Positions 11,626 to 24,259 of a stretch of 64,000 nt of DNA are shown piece after piece. A program made the translations under genes and the position numbers. The stretch is from Emydura subglobosa (Eukaryota > Chordata > Testudines > Chelidae). Numbering within the stretch: the stretch's first letter is position 1; each line of letters opens with the position of its first letter. The notes below the pieces were generated by a model. That model did no database searches and had not been told where the DNA came from. It was given only the letters and a program-made list of their open reading frames with translations. The DNA lies in contig ML680086.1 of the NCBI GenBank assembly GCA_007922225.1, positions 4,704,259-4,768,258 on the forward strand, written 5' to 3'.

Positions 11626-11935
11626 TGCTCATCTGCTAGAGAACTTTGGTCTCCAGGCGTATCAGTTTGCCACTTTTTTATGATCTCTGATTTCACTCTA
11701 AAATGGTTGTGATTTTATGAAAAAAAATAGTGGGGAAGGTGGAAATGTCAGTGTAATTAATTTAATTGCTGTTCTTAAAATAAGACACTAAGGAGATCAG
11801 CATGTCTTAAGTGTATTGGCTTTTTTGTTACACAGACACTACATACATACATACCCACGCATATTAATCTTACTAATTGAGGTAATCGTATTGAGGTTTC
11901 ATTTGTGTTGATGTGCAATTCTTGACTTCAAACAG

Positions 11936-12035
11936 TGTGAAGAGTGTCTGTGCTGGCAGCATGGAGTCTGTATGGGTTTACTGGAAGATAATGTACCTGA
12001 GAAATATACCTGCTATATTTGCCAAGATCCTCCAG
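11936..12035 (+). CDS. PHF20: PHF20 exon: second half of the PHD finger
   Basis: A 100-base internal exon, preceded by acttcaaacag and followed by gtacaaag. It encodes the second half of a C4HC3 PHD finger: CEEC supplies zinc-binding Cys 3 and 4, WQH the histidine, VCM Cys 6, and CYIC Cys 7 and 8, ending QDPP plus one base of a split Gly codon. NVPEKYTCY and the flanking exons match PHF20 rather than its paralogue PHF20L1, which as I recall has IPEQYICY here. PHF20 is a nuclear subunit of the MOF/NSL histone acetyltransferase complex; its Tudor and PHD domains read methylated marks. The exon with the first two Cys ligands was not found upstream and must lie off the window or be missing. Confidence 0.95.
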
Positions 12036-13089
12036 GTACAAAGATTTCTGAGGTCACAGACCCTTCTAATATATGTAGTAATATTAGCTTTTATATCTAT
12101 TCTAAAGAATATATGTATAGTTTTTGTTCTTATACCATTAATTTTCTGCCCTATTGGTTTTTCCTTTTTAGATGATTGGATTTTTTTTTAAAGGTGGATT
12201 TAATTTGCTTTCATTTGTCATTGTTTAATCAACATTGTTCAGATGCATTATGTGAGAACCATAACAGGAATTGGAATTAAATGTGTATAATTGTGAAGAC
12301 ACTCTGCATAGAACGTATATTTTGCTGGTAACAAAGATTTAAGTTGGAGAGTACTATCTGACTGGAAAATACAGATCAAGTTGTCTCATTTTTCAGTTTG
12401 TCTTGTTTTTGAGCTCTCCTGAATTTTAAATTGTTTGAGACTAATGGTAAATTGTTGTTGACTAAGTGCTAAGAAACTTTATGTAATGCTATAGTTTGAA
12501 CTTAATTAACCAAAGCAATTAATTGAAATAATGTTTCATTGTTAAAGATAGTAAATAGAATAAAAATGGAATTACTTAATATTGCATCATTTTGGTTATT
12601 TAATATTTATGGCAGTGGTATTTTCCAGCACAGGCCTCTGAGCACGTGTCAGAGTGATGAGACCTGGGCCTGGCTGTGTGTTGTACAAATCACCACTTAT
12701 GTTTTAAATATGCCTCTGTTGATGGCTGTGACTATGGCTGTCTCATCAACAGCAGTCCTGTAGACTCTTTTAAGGCTGATGCCCATACTACCTCATGAAG
12801 TTAGCCGGCAAGAGGCTGTTTCCTAACAGCCATCACTATCTTTTCTCTGCCCTCCCTTTACCTCTGAAATGCACTTGTGATCCACTTTTTTATTTTTTGT
12901 TAGAACATACACACAGTAAGAAGCCATCCAAATAAATTCCTCTCTGTCGTACACAATCTGAATTGTTTAGATTGCATCATCCCATACTTTTTTTTTTTTT
13001 TAAATCCATTCTGGAAATTTTATAATCAAGATTGTATGTGTTTCTAAAAGATATGCTCTATTCATACAGGAATTAATTTAGGGAAGTCT

Positions 13090-13165
13090 TATGATCCGTG
13101 TTATATAGGAAGTCAGACTAGATGATCCCAGTGGTCCCTTCTGGCCTTACAATCTATGAATTAGT
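13090..13165 (+). mobile_element. Old CR1-like LINE 3' tail
   Basis: Contains gtcagactagatgatccc, then ggtcccttctggcc and aatctatgaatt, a well-known CR1-type 3' terminal sequence. It differs from the subfamily at 7225 (agatgacctcctgagg), so it is a distinct, older CR1 subfamily. Only about 75 bases are recognisable. Confidence 0.7.
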
Positions 13166-13861
13166 AATTCCTTCAATTAATAACTCGCGACAAGTTTGCT
13201 GAATTTTTGGAGAAGTTTAAGAGGTTTTGGGCTTGTCTCTCCATATCTCTTAATTGTGAGAGCCTTGGATAACTGCAAGACTCTCTCCCTACTGTCCCCA
13301 GAATCTCCAGGTATTTGTGTGTTTTGTTCTCTGATCCAGTCCCTCTCAGCTGCTTAGAAAGCTATTTGCTGTTGTTGTATTGCTGTTGTTGAAGGATATT
13401 ATCAAGACATCATTTAGTAAGTGGTGGATGCCAGTCAACTATGGAAGTTCACCCCTGTTCAATTCACAGGAGTGCTTGGTAGTTGCCTCCCTGTCTCAGA
13501 CCTTTCCTCTTTAAGCACAGTACACTAGAAGGCCTTTTGACTCCAAATGGGTGACATCCTGGATAGGATTCAGTCCGTCCTAGGGCGTTGAGGCTGTCAG
13601 TGATGATGTGACTGATCTGGATATTTTAGATTAGGATGAGTTGACATTCATTTTTTGTCGTAGTTGGCAGCTTTTCCTACCAATGATCATGTATTGTTGT
13701 CTTATTCACTAAGGGATGTTGCTAGTGTGTCTGGAACTTCTTTGCAGGTTCTAGTCATATCTACAAGACCTCACGTTGTTACTAGACAGTGTATGTCATT
13801 ACGTAGGGATTTGAACTGCTGCATCCCTTAAGAGTCTGTCCTGTTTACCATGAGATAATAT

Positions 13862-13975
13862 CTTGTATTGGATCAATTTCTGTTGGTGAAAGAGACAAGC
13901 TGTTTAGCTACAAAGATGTTGTTTCACCCATCTTGTCTCTAATGTCCTGGGGCCAACATGGGTACAATAATACTG
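13862..13975 (+). repeat. Second copy of the hairpin repeat family
   Basis: atttctgttggtgaaagaga and catcttgtctctaatgtcct, with ctggggccaacatgggtac, parallel the copy at 11450-11625, but without the extra inverted arm. Confidence 0.6.
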
Positions 13976-15638
13976 CAGATGTCCTCTTTACCATGTAGTT
14001 TAGCATTTGTATTAGGTAAGGTCTCTGAGTGAGTTCCTCTCTAAACTTTGGGTGATCGTATCGCCATAGTGATGGTATACAATTGTACATCTGCCTGCCT
14101 GCCCTGTGGACCCTGATAGCTTGGTCTGTATCCTGAAGAGAGGCCTGAATGAGATTAATTACTGGGTATGTCAGAACTGACTCTCCACAAACTGGATGCG
14201 TCAGCCAAGCCTAGTGATTAGAAATTATTGTTATAAATGAGCTCTCTTCCTTCCCATCCCTGCTCGTTGAGAGGGCATGTTTGGAAATAGTCATCTTAGT
14301 TGACATTAATCTTGACATTATTTTCATACCATATACAATATGTATTTCCATGGATAGGGAGTGGTTGAAAATATTTTGCCTTATTTATCCCGTAATGACC
14401 ATCCAACAGCAATACAGGGCTTTGTGACTAGGGCTCAGCGATTATAATTCCCTCTTAGTAGGACTTCCAGCAGAGGTTCTTCCACTTTTGTGTGGAATGG
14501 AGTAGCATAGCCAGTGACCACACTGAGCAATGATGTTCATATCATGCACCCCCTCTGCATTCTTATACCTCCTGCCCATAAAGCTGGGCATTGATTTTAA
14601 GTTGGCCCTGTTGGCTGTCATAAACCCCTAATGGATATTGACCTAGCTATATTTTAAAATTCCACTGGGAGCCTCCTTTACATAGGTCTATGCTGCAACG
14701 CTATTTCTCTTTTGGGCCTTATACTGTCAGGTGACATTTTCTTTGCCCTGGTGTTCCCCAGACTGTGGAATATGTTCTTCCTGGAGCACCTACTGCAGCC
14801 CAATCTCTCCTCTTCAAAAACAAACTCACTTTTATTGAATAGTCTACTTTTCAGAGACCGACTGTTTTTAATCAGTTAGCACATAGACACAATGCATCTC
14901 CAGCCCCGTCCAGCTATTTTTGCTTGGCTTCTTAAATTTATTAATTTAATTTATTACTACTGTATTTATCACATCTATTTTATATTGTGACAACTCAGTT
15001 GCATTTCAGCTCTTTCTGTACTACGCCAACCTCCTCCACAAGGGGTAGCTTTATTAATCGTATATTTGTATGAGTTTTTATAAATTTCAATGACTGCATC
15101 TTGGTACATGCATTCTACTCATAAAATGTGACCAACTAGGCATCAAAGAAACTACTGGTGATGGGGAAGTTCACAGCCCTGTGGTATATTTGTTTGTCTG
15201 TCCACAGACTCTTTAAAATCATTTGCACTTAATTATATAGTGAAGATTTACACCTGAAGATTTAGTTACTGGAATGTGCAGCACAATGTTGATAAGAATA
15301 CATTTTCCTTTAAGTCAAAAAGATGATGTCCATCAATTGCAAATGTCTGGCTTGGAAGTCCTCACTCAACACTGCTGCTTTACCCTTGGATAGAATTCCC
15401 TGAACTGGGGCAAGGTGTCATATATACTTCCCCACTTCATATGTTCCTCCTGTCTTTGGTGGGAGGGGTGTCAAATAGACCCTTTTACTAATGCCATTGT
15501 TAAGAAAAGTTACTATTAATAAGCTGTTGCAAGATTTATATTAGTAGATATCAAGCTAATGACAACTATTGCCAGTAATGTTCACGTACCAAAGTTACCT
15601 TAATGATTATTTTAATCCACTCATTACTGTTGCTTTAG

Positions 15639-15834
15639 GTCAGAGGTCCAGCTTAAAATACTGGTATGAGAAGGAGTGGTTAAGTAATGGTCACATGCAT
15701 GGCTTAGCATTTCTAGAAGAAAATTATTCCCACCAGAATGCCAAGAAGATTGTAGCCACTCACCAACTTCTTGGCGATGTGCAGAGAGTGATAGAAGTAC
15801 TGCATGGACTGCAGCTGAAGATGAGCATTTTACA
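15639..15834 (+). CDS. PHF20: PHF20 exon after the PHD finger
   Basis: A 196-base exon with acceptor ttgctttag and donor gtaagc. Phase: it opens with the last two bases of the Gly codon begun in the previous exon and closes with the first two of a Gln codon; 64 whole codons lie between. The translation includes [37 protein letters not shown] and [12 protein letters not shown], which is close to the mammalian PHF20 segment following the PHD finger. The PHF20L1 paralogue is clearly different here. No stop or frameshift. Confidence 0.96.
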
Positions 15835-16033
15835 GTAAGCAGTGTTTTGAAGTCTTAGTTGGCATGCACTAGATGTGAACAGATTTCAAAGAGCAGAAAA
15901 ATAATTGAAAATACAGATTTATTTTGATTTTGCATACTATTCCGTGGATATATAGGAATATAGTTTGATTTGATGAGTTGTGATTTGTTTAAAAAAAAAA
16001 AAAAATGGAACTCCTTGGTGCAGGGAAACTATT

Positions 16034-16100
16034 TTATTTTTATATATATCTGTATCTCTCTTTCTCTCTCTCTCTCTATATATATATATCTATATATAGA
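16034..16100. repeat. Microsatellite, TA and CT dinucleotides
   Basis: tatatatat, then ctctttctctctctctctc, then tatatatatatc repeats in one compound tract. It gives rise to a spurious small frame of alternating Leu/Ser/Tyr/Ile. Confidence 0.9.
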
Positions 16101-17705
16101 GCTATAAAAATATTAAAATTAAAAAAGGGATATGTGGATGAGTGTGGATGTATATATACTCACATGGAAGTATGGAGAAAGAGGGCAAGCACGCAAAATA
16201 TATAGAAGAAAACACTCTTCTAGAATATTTAAACATAATACAGAAAGAAGGTAATGGATGATAAGTATATACTACTTATGTCAGTACACTTGACAAATCT
16301 ATCTTCTCGATTGCAATGCTACTAAACCATATTTTTGCTATTGGAAACATTTTTTCACCCATCTCCATTATTGCTCTATTATATGTAGCGGAATGAGAAC
16401 ATTCATATCTCAGCAGCCTTTCAGTGGCTTATCTGCCACATTATAATTTATATGAGCTTTATCTGGTTATTACAAATAGAAAAATGGATGGTTAATGACC
16501 AATTTTTTTCTGCATTTTCTTTGAGTTCAGCAACATTTTTTCAGTTTTCTTAATGTTCTGGGGAAGAAAAAAACCTAATTCTTCTAACCTCAAATCTATC
16601 CGTTTCAGAGGTTGATTTCTTAACTGTTTCTCCATTCACCGATCAGTCAGTCACATAGCAGCAGCCATTTGGAAAGCAAAGCTCTTGGTGTCTTTGGCCA
16701 GCTTTAGAACATCTTCCCCTTTCACCTCAATCTGTAATGTCTGCAACATGATAATTGCAATACCTTATGTGTTTGAACAGTGGTTTGCAAACAACAAAAG
16801 AAAGATATGAGATCATGCATTGTGGAAATATTATGTAACCTTTCATCATGAGATCCCTTAATCACGTCTATGGAATACTTTCCTATTTAGTAGGAAGGAG
16901 GTAGAGCTTAAATATCTCAGGCTCTTTAGGAGCTTTCTTCCCTAGTGTTACACAGCAAGGGAGCATGAGAGTTTTAGATCTTCATATTCTTTAGCTATGG
17001 AGCACAATATCTGGTGTGTGACACTAAGGTATGGAACAATGCATGAGAGTGCTTTGCTTATTATGGATTTTCTTCCTTTTGGCTTCTACCTTGTCTTGAT
17101 CTTGTTGTAAGTTTTTGTACTAAATTAACTCCCAGTTTGTCATAAAATGCATCATTAAAGGCTCTCCAAGAGATTTCTAGATTTGAAGAAAGAGTATCTT
17201 GATACTGGTCTACAGTTCAGAAAAACCTCTTCATAATCTTTGAAAAAAATTTTGGAGAGTGTTCTTCAACATTCCTGAAGAAAAAGGGTAAAAATCAGTA
17301 TTGGCATTGACAGAATCAGTGTAGTGTGAGCCAGCATTCAGAGGGTGTTAGTGCCTGGGTTAATATTAGTTTGTTCCTTGGGTGCTTCACTTTCAGATGT
17401 TTCTCCTGTCTGCAATAGGCCAATCCATTTTAGATTGACTTGTTGATTTTCATGTGAAGCTTAACTTCTGCTTTTTGAGTCACAAAAATTACTTCTAGGT
17501 GTAGTGGTGCATCTGGAACTAGATTGAAAAGACTTATGTATATAGGTAAGCCTCCTAAATTGAATGAATCTATAGTTGACATCACTTCTAGAAAGGTGGA
17601 CGCTGTCATATTTTGACATCCTTATTCTTATTGGAGATGGGGGAATTATAGCCTTTCACTGACCAGATTTGCTCTTTATGCAGATCTGTTTTGTTTAAAA
17701 ATACT

Positions 17706-18471
17706 TGTCACAGTTTGGGGTAACTGTCCCTCCATTGTTTGTTCAAGGGGTTTCCGTTTAGGTCTCAAGCCTCTAGCTGTGAACCCTCGTTGAGCCAGGA
17801 CCCTTATTCCTCTCTACCAGAGCAGGGTTTTAGGCTTTCAGCACCCTCTGCAATTCACTGAGACAATGTCAGTGGTTCATCAGCCTTCACCAAGTAAACT
17901 ACGTTTATTTTAAGACAAAAGCATCACAGAGAAAACTTCATAAAATAATAAGCTATAAATACACACTTAATCTTACAGAGGTCCCCCATCTTGCCTGTGG
18001 AAACCCTGGCAGGTTCCAGTCCTTCAGACTCTTTATTAGGAGATTTCCTGCCAATTCATGTCCTTTGTTGGCTCACAGTCAGACCCCCGAGTCCATTTAA
18101 ATGCAATCATTATACCCCCAAAAGACTTTGTTCCAGGACTCCTTAAGCAAGTAAAACGAGGTACTGTCCCTTTGCCAAGGGGCGAGACTTCAAAGTTTGG
18201 GTGTCTCCATAATCAGCATTGGGATTCTGCATAAATCACCCCCTAGTGATCTCAGATACCCCAAGCAATCCACCTGGTGAGCCAGGAACACACAAATACA
18301 CATAACATGTATTGATACAAAAGTCTCTGGGCCCATATTGTTTGGACCATTTCAAACCATCTCTTTGAAGTTTTCATGCTTTCAAGGTCTGACCTAATAT
18401 CCAGATAACATTTATAAACTTGAAACACTAGTCTTCAAAGGTGTTACATGTGATAGCAATATCTGTCACAG
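17706..18471 (-). mobile_element. LTR-like insertion bounded by TGTCACAG
   Basis: About 765 bases flanked on both sides by the 8-mer tgtcacag (17706-17713 and 18464-18471). The block is more GC-rich than the surrounding intron. On the minus strand it runs from a TG end to a CA end and contains AATAAA signals (for example complement of 17904-17909), which suggests a solo LTR read right to left. No internal retroviral genes are seen. Alternatively the 8-mers could be the target-site duplication of a DNA transposon. I do not recognise the family. Confidence 0.5.
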
Positions 18472-20588
18472 GCATCAGCAATTGTCTCCTACAACATGTG
18501 GAAAGGAAAGTTTTTAGCCTTTACTCTAGCATGGATTTCAAAGGAATTTTTCAATTGTGAAATTGTGCCATGTTGCATAGAAGATAAATATAGCAGACAG
18601 CTCAGCTGCAAACATCTTTAGCCCAGTGTTGTCCATTAACCAGGTCTTCAGAGAGCTGTTTGCATATGTTTTTTGTCTCTGGCCCTTTATTCTGTAAAGA
18701 CAAGTCTTTGATATACTGTGCAGTGGCATTGGGATCTCCGTTTCAATTACTTCAGATTTCAAATTAGATGAATACTTCTCCAGGATCTCCTCTAATATTC
18801 TTTCACTGAGTTAGCCCAGGCTGTCATTTTATTTTCTTCTAGTCTGGGCCTGTTTCGAGTCAATGGGAATAATTTGTGCAGACATTCCAAAGGTGCTAAA
18901 TATTTTGCTTTCCTTTTTGTTGCTGTTGACACCTGATGGATAAGTGAAGGAACTCAATGAAAATTATAGAAACTAATATTCATGTTCCTCTAAAATTCTT
19001 GGTTCCTCGTTTATACTTATTGATAAGTATACCCGGTTGGCCCTACTGCTGGCACAAATGATTTCAGGGTTATTCTGTGCTATTGAACCTGATGGAATTT
19101 TAAGTAAACTAAAAATGAGAAATTGTCTAGAAAGGAGTTTAGTGGGAAGGTCTGGAGTTCTAGTGTACACAAAGATAGGGTTGGCTAGGTGTGAAATTGC
19201 TCCAACAGTATAGTTAAGTAATGAAATAATTTGCAAAGGAAGGGTCATTGAGGAACCAGTATAGACATGTATGATTAGATTTATAGATTTAGTTTGAAGG
19301 ACAGTTCTATACAGGTTACTAGAAATGAATTAAAATGACCCAGAAAGACCTTTCTAGGGCTGTGATCTGAGTGTTCATTTGACTTAAGGAGTTTGCATTT
19401 GAAGTGCCTGCTGCCTGTTCCTTTTTTACAGCTTGTTTCTTAACAGTAAATTAGAGTTTATCATATGAATGGCACATGGATAGGAACAAAAAGTAAATAT
19501 CAACTAACTTTTCCAGTTTTTATTAAGTAATGAGTTACTTCTTTCCGTGGTGAAATCACAACATATTTTAGAGTAATAGAGAAGAATATTTGTCAAACAA
19601 ATCACAATGCACAAGTAATTCCTGGCATGCTCATCAGATAAATATATTTCCTGCTGGGAAAATTTCTTGATCCCAGACTTTATACTGAGTTCATTTTCAC
19701 AAGTTTTTTTTAACTATTAATACATGAGAGAATTGTTGTTGAAAGATTTTTTTCCTCTCCTAGAGAATTGCAAGGTGATTTAAAGACAAATACTGGGTGT
19801 GTTGTAGGGTGTTTGGGGGGAAGGTGGTGCGGGGAGCATCGCGGGTGTTGTCTTTTTTTTGTTTGTTTGTTTGTTTTGTAGTCTTATAATCTAATATTTG
19901 GCCGTAATTTCTGGTGGTTCAGTCGTACTAGTCTAATGAAATTTGTATTGATATTTGTATGAAATAGAGGACTGTGTCAGCTTAGTACACACATACATTA
20001 AGCGCCTGTTTTAGAGCATTCACCAAAAACAATTTCTCAGTTCTAGTGTTTTTAAAAATGTCTTTCTTACAACCAAATTAAAATAATAAAAATAAATTTC
20101 TGCTTCCATAAAGGAAATTCATAGATGATTCAGGTGATGTACCAACAACTGAAAATAATTTCTCTGCATTTATTTAACACATTTTAAAAATTGAAATTTA
20201 ACAAAAGCATTTACACCACAAAAAATGGTGGTATGAACATGCCAAATTTGAAATAGCATCAAATTGCACTCTGCCTGATACAATTAAACAACTAAACAGT
20301 AGTACAGGATAACTAATGTATGCTATGGCATTAAGCAGAAAGCATTATTAAAAATAGTGACGCTAATGAAAAAAGACGTTCTTGAAATATACTGAACAGG
20401 CTTCACTGGAAAGTAAAATCTCACTCGAGAATATTTAGGGAAGCTTACTTGTGAGGAAGTTCATCAGTTCTCGTGTTTAAATAGAATGTTCTCGTTTTAC
20501 TTCTTTGTAAAATAGGATAATAAAATAGCTCTATCATTTAGAAAGTTTAAATTTAAAAGTGATTTTTACTTGTTTTATCTATAAACAG

Positions 20589-20988
20589 AAACAAAGAGCA
20601 TCCAGACTTAAAACTTTGGTGTCATCCTTGGAAGCATCTTACAGTGGATGAAAAAATTCATACGAAACACATCATTCACATTGAAGAAAACTGCTGCAAA
20701 GAAGAGGCCGTAAGTTACAGAACTTTCAATGGAGCAGTTGAGAAACCTTCAACCATTCCTTCTATGGAGGAATCCTATATTACCAGTGAACACTGTTACC
20801 AGAAACCTCGGGCCTATTACCCTGCTATAGAGCAGAGACTGGTTGTGGAAACCAGAGGTTCAGCCATGGATGATGGAGTGAATAGAATAAGAGAGAATGG
20901 AGATGATGCCCTGTCAGAGAGATTTGGATGGAATCTGGACAGAGAATTATACAAGTTGGAGAATGAGTCCAAACATACTTACCCTAAG
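20589..20988 (+). CDS. PHF20: PHF20 large internal exon
   Basis: A 400-base exon: acceptor ataaacag, donor gtatgttgc. The first base completes the Gln codon from the previous exon; 133 whole codons follow. The translation starts NKEHPDLKLWCHPW, and includes SYRTFNGAVEKP, ESYITSEHCYQKPRAYYPA and LVVETRGSAMDDGVN, then RENGDDALSERFGW, all close to mammalian PHF20. This region between the PHD finger and the C-terminal helix has no named domain and is polar, probably disordered. The open frame runs past the donor into the intron, but the consensus gtatgt and phase agreement with the next exon fix the end at 20988. Confidence 0.95.
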
Positions 20989-22329
20989 GTATGTTGCACT
21001 GGTATAGCCTTGTTTCTCTATGGCATTTATTTTTACCAGGCTAATCCAGTATGCCTTGTATATGGTTTCTGAAAATCCTTGACTGCTTTGAGTATTATCT
21101 GTGTTGATCTCCACTTCTGTTTCATATTTATTTCATGCTCCAGGGTCTGGAATTTTGTGGTCATCAGTGTCCATTGAGGCTGCACACGCTCTCCCTGCAA
21201 TCTGAAGACATATTGCAAAGTGCTGTTTCAGCCATACTTCTTACCATCTGTGGCTTCAGATTGGCACTGAGTGATGTCTGCCCTATCCCATATAGTAGTT
21301 CATCCTTTAAAAATATCACCTTAAAAAGTACATTTTATAGTATTAGTTTACTAACTGGTTTGTTAAGGTTTTATGTCCTATTGGCAGCTTTAGATGTTGA
21401 CCATTGATTTGACTGGTGCTGTCATTGATTTGTTTGTCTAGCTCTACAGTTGAGGCAAAGGCATGAGGGTTCACATACTCTTCCTTGTATGACTTATCCT
21501 TGTCACTGATTGTCACATGAGATGCCTTTTTAGTTGTTGTTGTGAGGAGAAGGCCTTATCCTCGGCAAGTGCTTGGTCTGCTGGTTCGTCCTAGCCTAGA
21601 CCTGATGTGCCAGGAACACTGCTCCAGGAGTTGAAGCCTGAGATGAATCTGTAAAGGTGACTTCAGAATCAGAACAGCAGAACACTCTGTTCCAGTCCTG
21701 GGGAACAGCAACACACCTTCATTGGGTCCTCAGTACCAGGGCAAAGAGTTCCACTTCCTAAGTGGACTGTTCCTGGTCTCTGAGACAAAGCACATCGGCC
21801 CTCCAAGTGTTTATTCCTTCTCCTGACCCTGGGTTTTCAAGGCAAATCTCAGTTTCACACCATAAGAAGACAGAAAGCATCAGTCTACTGCCTTGGAGAT
21901 GAGAGAGGAAGGAAAAGAGGAGGAGCCATGAGTCTTATGACTGATACTAGTGTCAACGCTTCAAGTCCAATAGTGCAGTGTCAACCACACCCTGGAGAAG
22001 CCAGCTGTATTGGTGCTGCTGTCCTTAGCACCGGTGATATCACAGGGTGCATCTTCTCTGGTTCTGACTCTGGTGCTGGTACTTCCAGTGCTGAGGGACC
22101 AGCCGCCAGAGCTCTCTGAACTAAACGTTAGTGGTGCCAGAACCAGAGTTGGCACAAGCTCTGTTCTGTTGATCTGTCCATTTGGCAGTACGAACTGGAG
22201 CCTCTTCAGTGTTGCAGAGACCTGTTCCATGTCTTAATCTAGCCTAATTTTTCCTCTTGTCTTTTCTTTGTTTGAGCGCAAGGAACTCTTTTTCTCCATT
22301 CCCTTAAGACTTTTTTGCTACATGAATAA

Positions 22330-22640
22330 ACTGTCTATATCAGAAATCTCTTCTTCTTGCAGGTACTTGTAGGCTGTGATCAAGTCGTCTTTAACCTTCT
22401 CTTGGGTAAACTAATTAGATTAAGCTTCTTAAGACTCTCACTAAAAGGTATGTTTTCCAAACCTCGAATCATTCTTGTAAGAGCCCTTTTCTAAATCCTA
22501 ATTTTTCAACTTCTCTTTTGAAGTATGAACACCAAAACTGGATACAGTATTCGTGAAACAGTCTCATTAATGCCATATACAGAGACAGTCCTTACTCTTA
22601 GTTGATATTCCTCTGCTCGTATAGCCAAAGTTCATGTTAG
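22330..22640 (-). mobile_element. Old LINE remnant (CR1/L3-like), 3' ORF2 region
   Basis: The minus strand reads as the C-terminal part of a CR1-type ORF2, including a KRRL-type tract followed by a TLITAYKYLQEE-type segment, broken by stops. The plus-strand text agaaatctcttcttcttg with gtacttgtaggctgtgatc parallels agaaatctcttcttcatg with gtacttgtagattatgat at about 46460-46500, so both belong to the same old family. Confidence 0.5.
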
Positions 22641-22869
22641 TGCTTTTAGCTACAGAATTGCACTGGCAGTTCATGTTCAACTAATTGTCTACCATGACCC
22701 CTAATTTGAGGAGCAGGAAGCCAAGGTGGAAAAAGAGGTCACTCTTCAAACACCTATTTCCACCTCATCTCTAGACAAGGTGGTCATGCCTCCATATCTT
22801 TCCATTGTCAATGACTTGTGTGATTTCAAGACCTTATAAAGAGGGTAGCTAATACTCTTCAAATTCTAC

Positions 22870-24259
22870 TCAGACATTAAGGACTCAGAGCACAAAATTG
22901 CTGGACGTCGTCCAGTCAGCAACATCCTCCTGGATGGCATTACCCATTAACAAGGCACTCTTGTATCCAGCTAAGACAGTGGGACAAACACCTGCTACCA
23001 GTCTACCAATGTGTAAATGCGCAGATAAGAAATACTATGTTCCCCCTAAGTACTCTGATTTTTTTGTTCTCCCACTCTCCACATAACTCCCTGCTGATGG
23101 AAGCAGTAAATGAGCAGGGTAAGCAGTAAATGAATGGGGTAAGCAGCACTTCTCTGAGTCTACCCTGTGTGATCAGAACCAAAAGAGACCAGGCCTTTTT
23201 GGACAGAAGTACTATTCATCATCAATCCTGCAATTTAGGAGCAAGAAATATCAGATGATCATGGCCAAATATAATTTTACAAACTATAATGAACATATAC
23301 CGCAGGAATATAGAGGACAGTTCCAGTCCGTCATTTCAGAGGGCCAGTTATTGGCCAGAACTTCTCTTCAAGCATCCTTGGATGCTGCAGACACCACTGC
23401 TAGGTCCATCTCCGTAGCAGTAGTTATACGAAGGGCGTCATGGCTCCAACTTTCTGGGTTTCCGAGGGAAAGCCAGAACACTTTTGAGGATCATCCCTTC
23501 AATGATTGTAAGCTATTCTTGAGACCACGGATGAGTCCTTCCACATACAAAAGGCTCTAGAGCTACTTTACAATCCATAGGCATATATACACATACAAAT
23601 AAGAGAAGATTTGGTAGTTAATATCCTGCTCAGTTCTTGGGATTCCATAGGTCCACTGAACCTCCCAGGAAAAGACAAATTCCAGAGAAAGAGGGCTGCA
23701 TACCTGCCTTCTATGAGCATCCCATGATCTTCAAAACAACACTTTTGACAGGTCAGTCGAGGGTACAGATCCTCCCATACCTCTGATTTTCTAGCTGCAT
23801 CTGTTTGCCCACCTCCCTTTTTTGGAGATCACCTTCTCCATTTCCAACATGCTTGAAGGATCATAGAGGTCATAACATTGGTCTGTACAATCCATTTTAT
23901 CTCCCTTCCATCCTCCTTTCCCATCCCTCTTAAGGGACCCCTCTCACAAGCTTTCATTGATATAAGAAGTGAACTCTGACCTTCAGTTCAGAGCAATAGA
24001 GGAAGTCCCACCTCTTCACAAGGGCAAACAGTTTTACTCGAAGTATTTCCTTGTGCCAGAAAAGGACAGTGTGGAAACTATTCTTGGATCTAAAACTTCT
24101 AAATAAGTTTGTAAAGCCGTAAAAGCTCAGGATGGTGACTGGCAGCTATAATTCCTTCACTGGAGGAAGTGTATTGTTTTTTGGCCCTTGACCTACAAGA
24201 TGCCTATTTCAATATAACAATACATCCATTGCACAAGAAATACCTACGCTTCACTGTAG
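22870..24259 (+). mobile_element. DIRS-type retrotransposon copy F, degraded
   Basis: Plus-strand DIRS relic with gag and the start of RT. The gag part (about 22900-23560) includes RRASWLQLSGF and FEDHPFND, matching RASWLLPSGL and IQDLPFDG in the copy near 40230-40310. The RT part includes QFYSKYFLVPEK (about 24030-24062) and ALDLQDAYFNITIHPLHKKY (24184-24243). Similarity stops abruptly at 24259 in the middle of the RT palm, where an LTR begins. The rest of RT is not found beyond the insertion. Multiple stops. Confidence 0.75.

Larger units (their letters stand above)
12036..15638 (+). other. PHF20: PHF20 intron (3.6 kb)
   Basis: Starts with a GT donor and ends tgctttag. It contains a CR1 tail (13090-13165) and one copy of the hairpin repeat family (13862-13975). 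Otherwise I see only AT-rich non-coding sequence; open frames here are short and unconvincing. Confidence 0.85.
15835..20588 (+). other. PHF20: PHF20 intron (4.75 kb)
   Basis: GT donor, ataaacag acceptor. Holds a poly-A tract near 15990-16004, a mixed (TA)n/(CT)n microsatellite at 16034-16100 and an LTR-like insertion at 17706-18471. A gttt tetranucleotide tract lies near 19859-19876. No other element or gene is recognised; the remainder is AT-rich. Confidence 0.85.

Noticed and set aside
17666..17720. Possible tRNA-derived SINE promoter near the LTR-like block
   Set aside because: No A-box/B-box pair with proper spacing was seen, and no tRNA-like cloverleaf was recognised here or elsewhere in the window.
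20644..21072. 142-codon frame taken as a separate small gene with its own Met start
   Set aside because: It is the PHF20 exon 20589-20988 read through the donor into the intron; the first Met is internal and the last 28 codons are intronic.
22010..22237. Gag of DIRS copy F beginning before 22300
   Set aside because: The frames at 21928-22240 are Ser/Thr/Val-rich without any of the gag blocks shared by the other copies, so I did not extend the element to include them.
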